DNA of 64,000 nt from positions 1,240,001 to 1,304,000 of the forward strand of contig NZ_CP113929.1 in assembly GCF_029392075.1 (NCBI RefSeq), in the 5' to 3' direction. This document shows positions 1 to 11,215 of this stretch, piece after piece; within the stretch, counting starts at the first letter, position 1, and each line of letters starts with the position of its first letter. The notes under the pieces were generated by a model. That model was not told the origin of the DNA. It ran no database searches and saw only the letters and a list, made by a program, of their open reading frames with translations. The DNA is from Bifidobacterium sp. ESL0704 (GTDB lineage: Bacteria > Actinomycetota > Actinomycetes > Actinomycetales > Bifidobacteriaceae). Both the position numbers and the translations under genes were made by a program.

Positions 1-320
1 AATCCCCAAACCTGCGAAGGCGAGGTGAAGCGGAAGGTCGATTCGGCCGAATCGAGACGGACATAGGGTGAGCTTCCATCGGCCTTCGTACTCAGAAACG
101 CTGTGGTCGGGTCGGTGACCAGAAGCGTGCCGTCTTTCTGGCGGGCCAGACCCGGGCCGAGCGTGTTGAGCGCGGAAACCGAATCGCGGCTGGCGCCCAG
201 CGTGCTCCAGAACTGCAGGTTGAATGCGAAGCATTCGAGCAGAAGTATGATCGCTGCCGCCAGAAGCGCGAATATGGCGGTCTTGTGGCGGTGTGCGTTG
301 CTGACAGATGAAGTACTCAC
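1..320 (-). CDS. Partial membrane protein (N-terminus only)
   Basis: Reading the minus strand from a GTG at 320 gives about 106 codons without a stop, running off the left edge. The visible part has a short basic N-terminus (VSNAHRHKTA), then one strongly hydrophobic helix at about residues 12-32 (FALLAAAIILLLECFAF), then an exported-looking stretch containing LGPGLARQKDGTLL and SSPYVRL. This suggests an N-terminal membrane anchor or the first segment of a polytopic protein with a large outside loop. I do not recognise the family. An ATG just upstream is followed at once by a TGA, so GTG is the likely start. It is divergent from the TPR gene at 371, with only 50 bp between the starts, so the promoters must overlap. 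Confidence 0.55.
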   Translation of the reverse strand, partial: MSTSSVSNAHRHKTAIFALLAAAIILLLECFAFNLQFWSTLGASRDSVSALNTLGPGLARQKDGTLLVTDPTTAFLSTKADGSSPYVRLDSAESTFRFTSPSQVWG

Positions 321-370
321 ATGTTTATTCTATAAGCTTTATGTCTGGCTGAATTGAAACAATTACCTAT

Positions 371-3300
371 ATGTCCAATTTCGCACAGCATTTGCATGAT
401 TTCGCCTCTTCTTCGGGTTTCAGCAGGTTCGTAGAACGAGCCGGGGGCATTGCACATCGTGTGAATACCATGGTCGGCAGTGGTGTTTCGCGCCACGCTG
501 CCGGCAAGGCAGCCCCCGCTTCCTCGCTGCATGCGAAAGACGGCAGGGGAGCCAACCTGATGATGCAAGGTCTTTTCAACCGTGCCGTCCAATTGGGACC
601 GATGGTCAAGCGGCATGTTTTCGAAGACTTTCCTGATGTGCCGGATGGGGTTTCACTTGGTTGGGCGCAATTGCCGCAGCTTGACGGACGTTTTTTCGCT
701 CTGGGAGTTTTTCTTGCCCCGAATGAATTCTGCCAGATCGCGTTGGTCGACGGCAACGGCCGGGTGTTTTTAGGCGGAAACCCGCAAATGGACACCCACG
801 ATGCCGATCCCGCGCTCATTTTCGGCAAGGAAGGCGACTTTTCACTCTCCAATGACAGCAGGATGCGAGGCGGCAAGACCGGCAGGTCCCGCGCGCCGCA
901 CGGCACCGTCCAACATATCGGTTCTGAAGCGAAACCGGAGAAAGAGTTCGGTCGGTTTGACGAAAACCATGGCATAGACGTGGTGCAGGGCGGTATCGTC
1001 GGCCGCGATATGTTCGGTCAGATGGCCTGGCTCGCCTCCTGGCTCAAGCGCGGCAACCGCTATACGTTGGAACAGATGCGCTACCGTCTTCCGCAAAGCC
1101 TGCGCCTCGATCTGGAATATCGGGATGCGATGGCCATCGCCTTTTTCGCCACATACATGCTTCCGCAGCTTGATGGCCAGCTTATTGGTTTCGGAGCCGG
1201 TAACATCTTCCGCAGGCTCAACCGGGAAGCGCCGCTCGGTGCGATTCGGCGCAGCGTGCGCGACAGCCTGGAGGCGAGGACCCATGGGTTGCGTGTCTCA
1301 GGACTCGAAGACTATTTCGCCGATCTGATGCGCGAAGCGGGGGCTTTGAAACCTTCCGCCGGACTGGAGGCCGTGCACGGTGCCGAACCGTTACACCTGT
1401 ATACTTCCAGCTATTCTGGCGCTTACTTCTTTACCTGGGATGATTCGCTGAACCTGGCACCGGCGCTGGAGGCGCTGAACATCGAAGGCAATCTCAACCG
1501 TTTTTCGGCCGTGAGCGTTTGGCTCGAGCACAATGCGCATACCGGCGCGCTGCCCATCGAAGATACGGTCACGCGGGCGCAGGCGGCCCGGATCGACCAT
1601 GCGTTGCTGGACAATCCCGCTTTGATGGCGTTGAAGCCTTTGCCCAAAGAAGGCATCGAACTGCGAGAGCCCAGCTCGGTCTCGTTGCAGCGAATGATCG
1701 GGATAGCACGACGAAGCGCCGACCGTATCGCAGCAAATGCCCCAAGCGCTGACGATACCAGTCACAGTGCCTCCGCCCGGACCTCCGGTTCGGCCGGCCG
1801 CGGCGAATGGGTCTATCGCCAGGCCCTTTCCACCTTGCTGCGCGAGATACGGGTTCCGTATCGTTTCGATACCGAATTCCGTTCCAATCTGGAACTCGGC
1901 AATGTGGCCGTCTCCTTCACCACCGCCGGACGCACCATGATGCCGGCCAGCAGATATGACACGCAACGGCATACCTGGGTGGCGTTGAGCGACGACGAAC
2001 GCATGGTGATGAGTCAACGTTACAACCTGCGTGTCGGCCTGATGATCGCCGCGCTCTGCTTCGGTGTCGATGACAGCGTCCAGAACGTCTCCATCCGTAT
2101 CGATTCCATGGGCTTGGAAGAGGCGGTCGAACAGCAGGATTCGGCGATTTCCAAGCTGATGGCCCAGGCTCTCGGTGCATTCGAACGTATGCCAAGCGGG
2201 GAGGCGAGGCCGGGCGGCTCCAAGGCCGACCCCAAGGACGGCGACATCCACGGCGACCCTTCCCAGGCCAGTGCCGTGGCGGCAGGTCACGATCCCATGC
2301 CCTTTGCCTCGCCCTCCGTTCAAGGTTCCGACGAAGAGGGAACGGATCCTGCTGCCAGATCGGCAAACGACAATGTTCGTCACGGGCAGAGCGATTCGAA
2401 CACCGATGGAGCGAGGGCGGATCAGAGCCATACGACAGGCAGGTATTCGGACGGCAATGGCGTATCGGACGGTGCGGACGGCAACCATATGAGTGATGCC
2501 GACGGGCAGAAGGCTGCCGCGTCCGAGAACCCGGACACTTCGGACGGGCAAGGGCATGATGACGACGTCACCGGCGATGGTTCCGAAAACGATGAAGAGC
2601 GAATCGACGCCCAATTCGCCGATCTGATGAAAGACGTGGACCTTGACAGCATCACCATGGTGGTGCCTCAGGGGGAACAGCAGACGGATATCGGCGACGG
2701 CAGTGAGCAGGGGGACGGGGACGGCAGCGACCCTCTCGCAGTGTTGCGCAGCGGCCCCACAGCCCACAATATGGCAACTGTGACCTTCACTCGTGAAGCA
2801 TTCATGCGACGTGTCGCTTCCTGCGGATTGGCGCACCCCATCGAGACCTATCGTGCGTTCGGAGCGTCGCTGAACATCGTCGGCGCATCGCCCCGCAATG
2901 CCAATCCCCAATTCACTTTGCGCGACAAGCGTTTCTCCCCCTTGGGAAGCCAGGAGGAGCCGGAACTCGCCGATGTGGAAATCAACGGGAACGCCAGCCG
3001 TGTGCTTGGCACGGACAACATCACCGGGCTTTCCATCCAACGCGCCGATCTGCTGCAGCGCGCCGTGAGTGATTTCCACAGGATCGCCGAAGAGAGCTCC
3101 TTGCCCAGCGTCGGCAAGGCGCAGCGAGCCATGTCGATCGTGGAAGCCAACGGGGATCCGGAACTGGCGAAGCTTGCGCCAAGCGTGAGCAGCGCCTTGA
3201 TCGACGGGGTCGACACACCGGATCTTGATTTCAGTGTGGCCAGGGAGCTTGATGCAGAACGTGTGAAGGCACGCGACCTGCTGTTTTCCGGGCAGGTCGA

Positions 3301-4069
3301 CCAGGCGATCTCAAAGCTTGAAGAGGCCGTCGACAAGGTGGATGCGCTCTATGCGTCGACCGGGGCCCCACGATACTTCAACTCCTATGCCGAACGCGTG
3401 GTCTATAACCGTCTTTTCGCCACCAGCGACGAGAACACCGTGCTGATTCCCGACAACCTTTTCTACGCGCACATGGAGTTGGCCGACATTCTGGCCCAAT
3501 TGCAAGGCGCGAAAGCCGCATTGCCGCACTTGAACGCGATGGTCTCCTACGCTCCTGCCTATCCGCTTTCGCATATGAGGCTTGCGGTCCAGTTGGCGCG
3601 TGAAGAGGATTGGAACTCTGCCCGGGCGGCCTGCCTCAACGCCTTGCGCGTCTCGCTTGACCGCGATGACGCGGCGTACGCCTATTACCGTCTGGCCTAC
3701 GCACAATGGATGCTCGGCGATTTCGACGTGGCGGCAGCCAGCTACATCATGGCGGAGCACATCTCGCCGGGAAAGATCGCCTCGCTCGACGGCGAACTTC
3801 AGGAACTGCTGGCACGCGCGCAGTCACAATGCATTCTGGTGCCTGTCTCGTTCGAGTCCGCGCAACAGGTGCTCGCCTCCCACGATCTTCCGGTGTGGCC
3901 GCATACCGAAGTCGGCGACATCGTACGCGACGCGGCCCGCGTCTGCGTCGACAAGGCGCTTTTCGTGCCGGCACGCACCCTTTCGGTGGCAGCGGCGAGA
4001 ATGGATGACAGCGCCGATGACGGGATGGACATGGCACAGGCGCAGTTCCTGCGTTCGCTCAATGCATAG
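371..4069 (+). CDS. Large tetratricopeptide-repeat protein with acidic linker
   Basis: This is a 1232-residue cytoplasmic protein of unknown role. The N-terminal ~600 residues look globular and match no motif I can name. Residues about 615-788 form a low-complexity linker rich in Asp, Gly, Ser and Glu. After about residue 800 a second ordered part begins, and residues about 970-1140 contain helical hairpins typical of TPRs (for example the segments near LSHMRLAVQLAREEDW and YAYYRLAYAQWMLGDFDVA). There is no signal peptide or membrane helix. TPRs usually mediate protein-protein contacts, so a scaffold role is an inference. The same stretch carries a long antisense open frame (1391-3079), which I regard as a codon-bias shadow. 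Confidence 0.8.
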   Translation: MSNFAQHLHDFASSSGFSRFVERAGGIAHRVNTMVGSGVSRHAAGKAAPASSLHAKDGRGANLMMQGLFNRAVQLGPMVKRHVFEDFPDVPDGVSLGWAQLPQLDGRFFALGVFLAPNEFCQIALVDGNGRVFLGGNPQMDTHDADPALIFGKEGDFSLSNDSRMRGGKTGRSRAPHGTVQHIGSEAKPEKEFGRFDENHGIDVVQGGIVGRDMFGQMAWLASWLKRGNRYTLEQMRYRLPQSLRLDLEYRDAMAIAFFATYMLPQLDGQLIGFGAGNIFRRLNREAPLGAIRRSVRDSLEARTHGLRVSGLEDYFADLMREAGALKPSAGLEAVHGAEPLHLYTSSYSGAYFFTWDDSLNLAPALEALNIEGNLNRFSAVSVWLEHNAHTGALPIEDTVTRAQAARIDHALLDNPALMALKPLPKEGIELREPSSVSLQRMIGIARRSADRIAANAPSADDTSHSASARTSGSAGRGEWVYRQALSTLLREIRVPYRFDTEFRSNLELGNVAVSFTTAGRTMMPASRYDTQRHTWVALSDDERMVMSQRYNLRVGLMIAALCFGVDDSVQNVSIRIDSMGLEEAVEQQDSAISKLMAQALGAFERMPSGEARPGGSKADPKDGDIHGDPSQASAVAAGHDPMPFASPSVQGSDEEGTDPAARSANDNVRHGQSDSNTDGARADQSHTTGRYSDGNGVSDGADGNHMSDADGQKAAASENPDTSDGQGHDDDVTGDGSENDEERIDAQFADLMKDVDLDSITMVVPQGEQQTDIGDGSEQGDGDGSDPLAVLRSGPTAHNMATVTFTREAFMRRVASCGLAHPIETYRAFGASLNIVGASPRNANPQFTLRDKRFSPLGSQEEPELADVEINGNASRVLGTDNITGLSIQRADLLQRAVSDFHRIAEESSLPSVGKAQRAMSIVEANGDPELAKLAPSVSSALIDGVDTPDLDFSVARELDAERVKARDLLFSGQVDQAISKLEEAVDKVDALYASTGAPRYFNSYAERVVYNRLFATSDENTVLIPDNLFYAHMELADILAQLQGAKAALPHLNAMVSYAPAYPLSHMRLAVQLAREEDWNSARAACLNALRVSLDRDDAAYAYYRLAYAQWMLGDFDVAAASYIMAEHISPGKIASLDGELQELLARAQSQCILVPVSFESAQQVLASHDLPVWPHTEVGDIVRDAARVCVDKALFVPARTLSVAAARMDDSADDGMDMAQAQFLRSLNA

Positions 4070-4155
4070 TCTCGCTCGAGCTTCCGGTTTTTCCGTCTGT
4101 CTTTCCCGACTTTCCCGTACAATCGGGAAGTGAATGCTCGCGGCCGATATCGTAA

Positions 4156-6960
<2,805 letters not shown>

Positions 6961-7206
6961 GTCTTACGAAAGGCTGCGTGATTGACGTAGGCATCTGCTT
7001 GCGCGGCAGTGCGGCGTAAGCCTGAATCTGATGGCATTGTGCTGACAGCAGTGCTGTTTCACTGTTGATATGTGAATGCATAATGTTCTGAGGAGCGCTG
7101 TCTTCTGGAGGAAATGTTTTCAAATATCTTGCCAAGATACGTCGAAAGTACTGGCGAGCCTTCTGCGGACACGATACAGTGAAAGGCGAGTGAAAAGGAA
7201 GGCGCA

Positions 7207-8334
7207 ATGACGGATAACGACGGCACCATTGAACGGCAGATCGAACAACGGGTCTACGAGCGTCTGAGTCAAGTCATCGATCCGGAGCTGGGCCGTTCCG
7301 TCACTGATTTGGGAATGATTCCCGCGCTCGAGGCCCGCAAAGCCAGCGATGACGCCAACCATTATGAACTCACCGTGCACGTCGAGCTTACCGTTCCCGG
7401 TTGCCCCCTTTCCAAAACCATCAGCGAACGTATCACGCAGGCGGTGCTTACGTATCCTGATGCGAAGCTGACGCCGAATATTGAAATTGGTGCGATGAGC
7501 CGTGACAAGCTCGAAAAACTGGTGGGCGAGCTCAAGGCCGAGCGCCGGCAGAACCCCTTCAACAAGCCTGGCACGAAAACTCGTATCTTTGCCATTGCTT
7601 CGGGAAAAGGAGGGGTCGGCAAGTCTTCGGTCACGGCGAACCTTGCGGCCACGTTCTCAGCGCTTGGCTACGATACTGCAGCCATCGACGCCGACATTTA
7701 CGGATTCTCCTTGCCCTCACTGTTCGGCGTGCATTCACGCCCGACCGATCTCAACGGCATGTTGATGCCAGTGGTCGCGTGGGGCGTCAAGATGATCTCC
7801 ATCGGCATGTTCGCCGGAGCCGACCGTGCGATTCTTTGGCGCGGGCCCCGGCTACAACGTTCTCTCGAGCAATTCCTCGCCGATGTGTGGTGGGGAAGTC
7901 CTGACGTGTTGCTGCTTGACCTCGCCCCAGGCACCGGAGACATGGCAATTTCCGTGGCGCAGGCATTGCCGAACGCCGAGCTGGTCGTTGTCACCACCCC
8001 GCAACCCAGTGCCTCCGATGTGGCGGTGCGTTCGGGCCTGGTCGCTCTTCAGGTGCCGATGAAAGTGCGCGGCGTGGTGGAGAACATGAGCTATTTCGAT
8101 CACAAAGGCGAACGTCTACGCATCTTCGGCGAAGGAGGAGGCCAGCGCGTATCCGACCAGCTGACCGAGGCGCTTGGCTACGATGTACCGCTGCTGACCA
8201 AACTTCCCCTGCAACCGGAAATCCGAGAAATCGATGATTCAGGTCGTCCAGCTGTTCTCAATCCTGATGGATCTCTCGCCAATACTCCCGTTGCCGACGC
8301 CTTTAAGACGCTGGCGGAGAGCTTAATGCGGTGA
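7207..8334 (+). CDS. mrp: Mrp/ApbC family iron-sulfur carrier ATPase
   Basis: This 375-residue cytoplasmic P-loop ATPase is of the Mrp/NBP35 type, thought to carry and deliver Fe-S clusters. Residues 1-90 form a MIP18 (DUF59) domain (QVIDPELGRSVTDLGMI). The deviant Walker A GKGGVGKSS follows at about residue 133, with downstream motifs DADIYGFSLPSLFG and DLAPGTGD. The CxxC found in many Mrp proteins after ENMSYF is absent; the sequence there is ENMSYFDHKGERLRIFGEGG. From memory this loss is usual in actinobacterial Mrp, so it is not evidence of decay. A weak RBS (AAGGAAGG) precedes the ATG. The 246 bp before it show no other feature I can support. A strong hairpin starts directly after the stop. 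Confidence 0.92.
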   Translation: MTDNDGTIERQIEQRVYERLSQVIDPELGRSVTDLGMIPALEARKASDDANHYELTVHVELTVPGCPLSKTISERITQAVLTYPDAKLTPNIEIGAMSRDKLEKLVGELKAERRQNPFNKPGTKTRIFAIASGKGGVGKSSVTANLAATFSALGYDTAAIDADIYGFSLPSLFGVHSRPTDLNGMLMPVVAWGVKMISIGMFAGADRAILWRGPRLQRSLEQFLADVWWGSPDVLLLDLAPGTGDMAISVAQALPNAELVVVTTPQPSASDVAVRSGLVALQVPMKVRGVVENMSYFDHKGERLRIFGEGGGQRVSDQLTEALGYDVPLLTKLPLQPEIREIDDSGRPAVLNPDGSLANTPVADAFKTLAESLMR

Positions 8335-8372
8335 TGACTTACACTTTTCTAAATTCAAAAAAGTGTAAGTCA
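8335..8372 (+). terminator. Perfect 14-bp hairpin directly after mrp
   Basis: TGACTTACACTTTT (8335-8348) is exactly complementary to AAAAGTGTAAGTCA (8359-8372), with a 10-nt loop, beginning one base after the mrp stop. It lacks a long T-run, so it may act as a bidirectional stop or a processing or stability element. Confidence 0.6.
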
Positions 8373-8460
8373 AATGAACATTTCGATAATGTGCACAAAG
8401 TCTGAGAACGCTCGAATTTCAATGATTCTGATGGATATGCTCTGATTAAATGTTCATTTG
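8371..8460. repeat. 13-bp inverted repeat in the mrp-glnA gap
   Basis: CAAATGAACATTT (8371-8383) and AAATGTTCATTTG (8448-8460) are perfect inverted repeats around a 64-bp spacer. The left arm overlaps the end of the mrp hairpin. The rest of the 352-bp convergent gap (8335-8686) holds only the glnA terminator. I see no ORF. Confidence 0.6.
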
Positions 8461-8627
8461 GGGCTCACACTTTTCCGCCGGGCTGGAAGCCATGTCTAGC
8501 TCAATAAGCCTTTTACGAATTTCCATTCTGCGACGCTCGGTGGTGAACAAAATAAGAAGATTCACATCTTGATGGAAGGGAATGCCCTCTGTTCATTCAT
8601 TTTCGGTGATTTCTTGGAAAGAACAGC

Positions 8628-8664
8628 AACGTGTCTGCCACCTTGTTGAAGTGGCAGACACGTT
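8628..8664 (-). terminator. Terminator hairpin of glnA
   Basis: AACGTGTCTGCCAC (8628-8641) and GTGGCAGACACGTT (8651-8664) form a perfect 14-bp stem with a 9-nt loop, 22 bp beyond the glnA stop. On the minus strand it is followed by a T-rich but interrupted tract. Confidence 0.75.
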
Positions 8665-8686
8665 AATGATGAGCGGATAAACAGGC

Positions 8687-10123
8687 TCAGCAGTTGAAGT
8701 AGAGCTCGTATTCGAGAGGGGTCGGGGCCAGACGCTGCTGGTCGATCTCATCACGCTTGAGCTTGATCCAGGTCTCGAGAAGGTCGGTGGTGAAGACATC
8801 GCCGGCGGTCAGGAAGTCGTTGTCTTCCTCGAGGGCGTCCATGGCCTCGCCAAGGGAGGCGGGGACGTGCTTCATGTTGTCCAGCTCCTCTGGCGGCAGC
8901 TCATAGATGTCCTTGTCGACCGGAGCCGGAGGCTCGATGTGGTTCAGGACACCGTCCATGCCGGCCATCAGCTGGGCCGAGAAGGCGAGGAACGGGTTGC
9001 AGGAAGGATCGGGAACGCGGAACTCGATGCGCTTGGCCGCGGGTGCGGTGCCGGCGAACGGAATACGAATGGCGGCCGAACGGTTGCGTGCCGAATAGAC
9101 GAGGTTCGTCGGGGCCTCGTAACCGGGCACCAGACGCTTGTACGAGTTGAGCGACGGGTTGGTGAAAGCCAGCACCGAGGAGGCGTGCTTGATGAGGCCT
9201 CCGATGTACCAGCGTGCGATGTCGGAAAGGCCGCCGTAACCGTTCTCGTCGTAGAAGAGCGGCTTGCCGTTCTTCCACAGCGACTGGTGGCAGTGCATGC
9301 CGGTGCCGTTGTCGCCGGCGATGGGCTTGGGCATGAAGGTCACGGCCTTGCCGGCTTCGAACGCGGTTTCGTGCACGACATACTTGTACTTCTGCAGGTC
9401 ATCGCCCGCGTGCTGCAGGGTGTTGAAGCGGTAGTTGATCTCCTGCTGGCCGGCACCGCCGACTTCGTGGTGGCTGCGCTCGAGGATGAGACCGACCTTC
9501 TGCAGGTTGGCGACCATGTCATCGCGCAGGTCCTGGTTGTGGTCCTGCGGGGCGGGCGGGAAGTAGCCGCCCTTGACGCGGTTCTTGAAGCCGATGTTCG
9601 CCGAGCCGTCGGCCTCGAGCTCAGCGCCGGTGTTCCACGGCGCCTCCACGGAATCGACTTCGTAGAAGGAACGCTGCATCGTGTTCTCGTAACGGACGGA
9701 ATCGAACAGGAAGAATTCGGCTTCGGGAGCGAAGCAGGCGGTGTCGGCCACGCCGGTCGACTTGATGTAGGCCTCGGCCTTGGCAGCCACCTGACGCGGA
9801 TCGCGCGAATAGGGTTCCATGGTGATCGGGTCGACCACGGAATGCGCCACGACAAGCGTCTTGTGCTTGCGGAAGGGGTCGATGAAGGCGGTGGAGACAT
9901 CCGGAACCAGTTTCATGTCCGAGTTTTCAATGGCCTGGAAACCGCGGATGGACGATCCGTCGAACGGCTCGCCGTCCGTGAACGCGTCTTTCAGAAATTC
10001 GCTGGCAGGTACGGTGAAATGCTGTTGGCCGCCCAACAGGTCGGTAAAGCGCACTGAGATGTATTCCACACCTTCCGTGTTGATGAGGGCTTCGAGGTCT
10101 TCCTTCGTTTCGAGTGCAGTCAA
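8687..10123 (-). CDS. glnA: Glutamine synthetase type I
   Basis: GlnA condenses glutamate and ammonia with ATP and is the main ammonia-assimilating enzyme. The 478-residue length fits the GSI-beta dodecamer. Family sequence includes [11 protein letters not shown], the GNGSGMH-like stretch [12 protein letters not shown], and NRSAAIRIP. Tyr407 in DIYELPPEE corresponds to the adenylylation tyrosine of enteric GlnA (Tyr397), so covalent control by an adenylyltransferase is likely. Translation appears to start at TTG (10121-10123), with AAAGGA about 8 nt upstream; no better ATG is available. It is the last gene of the minus-strand block and ends at the hairpin at 8628-8664. Confidence 0.96.
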   Translation of the reverse strand: MTALETKEDLEALINTEGVEYISVRFTDLLGGQQHFTVPASEFLKDAFTDGEPFDGSSIRGFQAIENSDMKLVPDVSTAFIDPFRKHKTLVVAHSVVDPITMEPYSRDPRQVAAKAEAYIKSTGVADTACFAPEAEFFLFDSVRYENTMQRSFYEVDSVEAPWNTGAELEADGSANIGFKNRVKGGYFPPAPQDHNQDLRDDMVANLQKVGLILERSHHEVGGAGQQEINYRFNTLQHAGDDLQKYKYVVHETAFEAGKAVTFMPKPIAGDNGTGMHCHQSLWKNGKPLFYDENGYGGLSDIARWYIGGLIKHASSVLAFTNPSLNSYKRLVPGYEAPTNLVYSARNRSAAIRIPFAGTAPAAKRIEFRVPDPSCNPFLAFSAQLMAGMDGVLNHIEPPAPVDKDIYELPPEELDNMKHVPASLGEAMDALEEDNDFLTAGDVFTTDLLETWIKLKRDEIDQQRLAPTPLEYELYFNC

Positions 10124-10261
10124 TGGACCGTTCCTTTCGTTGTACTAACAATGTATAAGTGTAGGGTAATGAGTTTCGTCACGTCGCGTCTTGAGTTACG
10201 AATATGTTTCGGACGGCGATTTTCAATTCAGATTCGTTTGAATTTCAAGGAAATGCGGGAT

Positions 10262-10296
10262 AAAAAAATCCTCTCGCGATTTGGTCACGAGAGGAT
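10262..10296 (-). terminator. Rho-independent terminator after the DUF4191 gene
   Basis: The arms ATCCTCTCG (10268-10276) and CGAGAGGAT (10288-10296) pair. On the minus strand they are followed by a 7-T run (10262-10268). The hairpin begins 4 bp past the stop of the upstream gene, a textbook intrinsic terminator. Confidence 0.9.
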
Positions 10297-10300
10297 GGGA

Positions 10301-11095
10301 TCACCGGCCGCGCATGGCTCGGCGGCTGATGTGCTGCGGACGTGTGGGATCGATGCCCTTGGGAATGCCGAGACCGCGCTTCTCCTGGAGGGTGCGCAGA
10401 CGGCTGTTGAGCGTATCGAGCTCATCCTTGGTCAGCACGAAGCGACGGCGTGGATGGATCTTGTTCATCAAGGCGAACTTGTGCTCGACAGGCTCGTAGC
10501 TTTTGCATTTGAGCACGGTCTTGCGCAGATCCTTGAGACGTACCTGTCCTTCTCCGGTGCCGACGGAAATGACGAAGACCGGAATGTTGCTTCCGGCGGT
10601 CACGCCTTTGATGGACTGCTTCTGACGCTCCAGCGGTCGTTTCGTGCGGCTTTCGCTTCCTTCGGCCAACAGATAGATACCGTTGTATCCGGTCCCTCGC
10701 CAAATCGCCTCTTTGGTCTTCGGATCGATCCAGACCGGGGTCTGGGGGAAGTTGTAACCGGCCTTGTTGATATTGCCGAGCACGCTGACCGCAGCACCAG
10801 GCTGGCCTTCAAGCTTGGCATAGCCGACTTTGTCTGCACGATTGGTCAGCGTCATGGTGAACAGCAGCACGCCTACCATCACCAGCAGGATGACCATGAA
10901 AATCCAGGTGAGCCAGCTCCAGCGCATCAACAGGCCGACGATGACGCCGACAACCAACGGCAGCAGGAACGCAACGGCAAGCAGCCAGGGGAGCGCCTTG
11001 TCTTCCGCGTGCGTGTATTTATAGATCTGGCGAATCTGATTGATGACTTTCAGGCCCTGTTTCTTGTCTTTTTTCGCCTTTTTCTTTTTGGCCAT
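10301..11095 (-). CDS. DUF4191 family integral membrane protein
   Basis: This 264-residue protein starts MAKKKKAKKDKK. It has two adjacent hydrophobic helices at about residues 38-90 (LPWLLAVAFLLPLVVGVIVGLL and WIFMVILLVMVGVLLFTMTL), then a soluble cytoplasmic-looking part ending in basic residues. This matches the actinobacterial DUF4191 family, often found beside glutamine synthetase; its function is not known. The ATG at 11095 is chosen because GAGGA lies 5 nt upstream. An in-frame GTG sits 12 nt further out and overlaps that RBS. Confidence 0.85.
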   Translation of the reverse strand: MAKKKKAKKDKKQGLKVINQIRQIYKYTHAEDKALPWLLAVAFLLPLVVGVIVGLLMRWSWLTWIFMVILLVMVGVLLFTMTLTNRADKVGYAKLEGQPGAAVSVLGNINKAGYNFPQTPVWIDPKTKEAIWRGTGYNGIYLLAEGSESRTKRPLERQKQSIKGVTAGSNIPVFVISVGTGEGQVRLKDLRKTVLKCKSYEPVEHKFALMNKIHPRRRFVLTKDELDTLNSRLRTLQEKRGLGIPKGIDPTRPQHISRRAMRGR

Positions 11096-11215
11096 CGACT
11101 TCCTCACTTGCGTTATCGGGCACGGACAAACTAAACCCTGATTTTAGGGAGTGGTTGCGACGCAACACATGCGGTTGCGTCGCCTGTGCGGAAATCCGTT
11201 GCGAACTTGCAGGAT

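Noticed and set aside
1391..3079. 562-residue minus-strand open frame in the TPR gene
   Set aside because: It is antisense to a long coding frame with clear TPRs and shows no recognisable domain or RBS.
7207..8334. Loss of the CxxC motif in Mrp as a sign of inactivation
   Set aside because: All P-loop motifs are intact, and actinobacterial Mrp proteins commonly lack this motif, so it is probably lineage-typical.
8867..10057. 396-residue plus-strand open frame over glnA
   Set aside because: It lies wholly antisense to glnA and has the Val/Gly/Leu-rich composition of GC-biased shadows.
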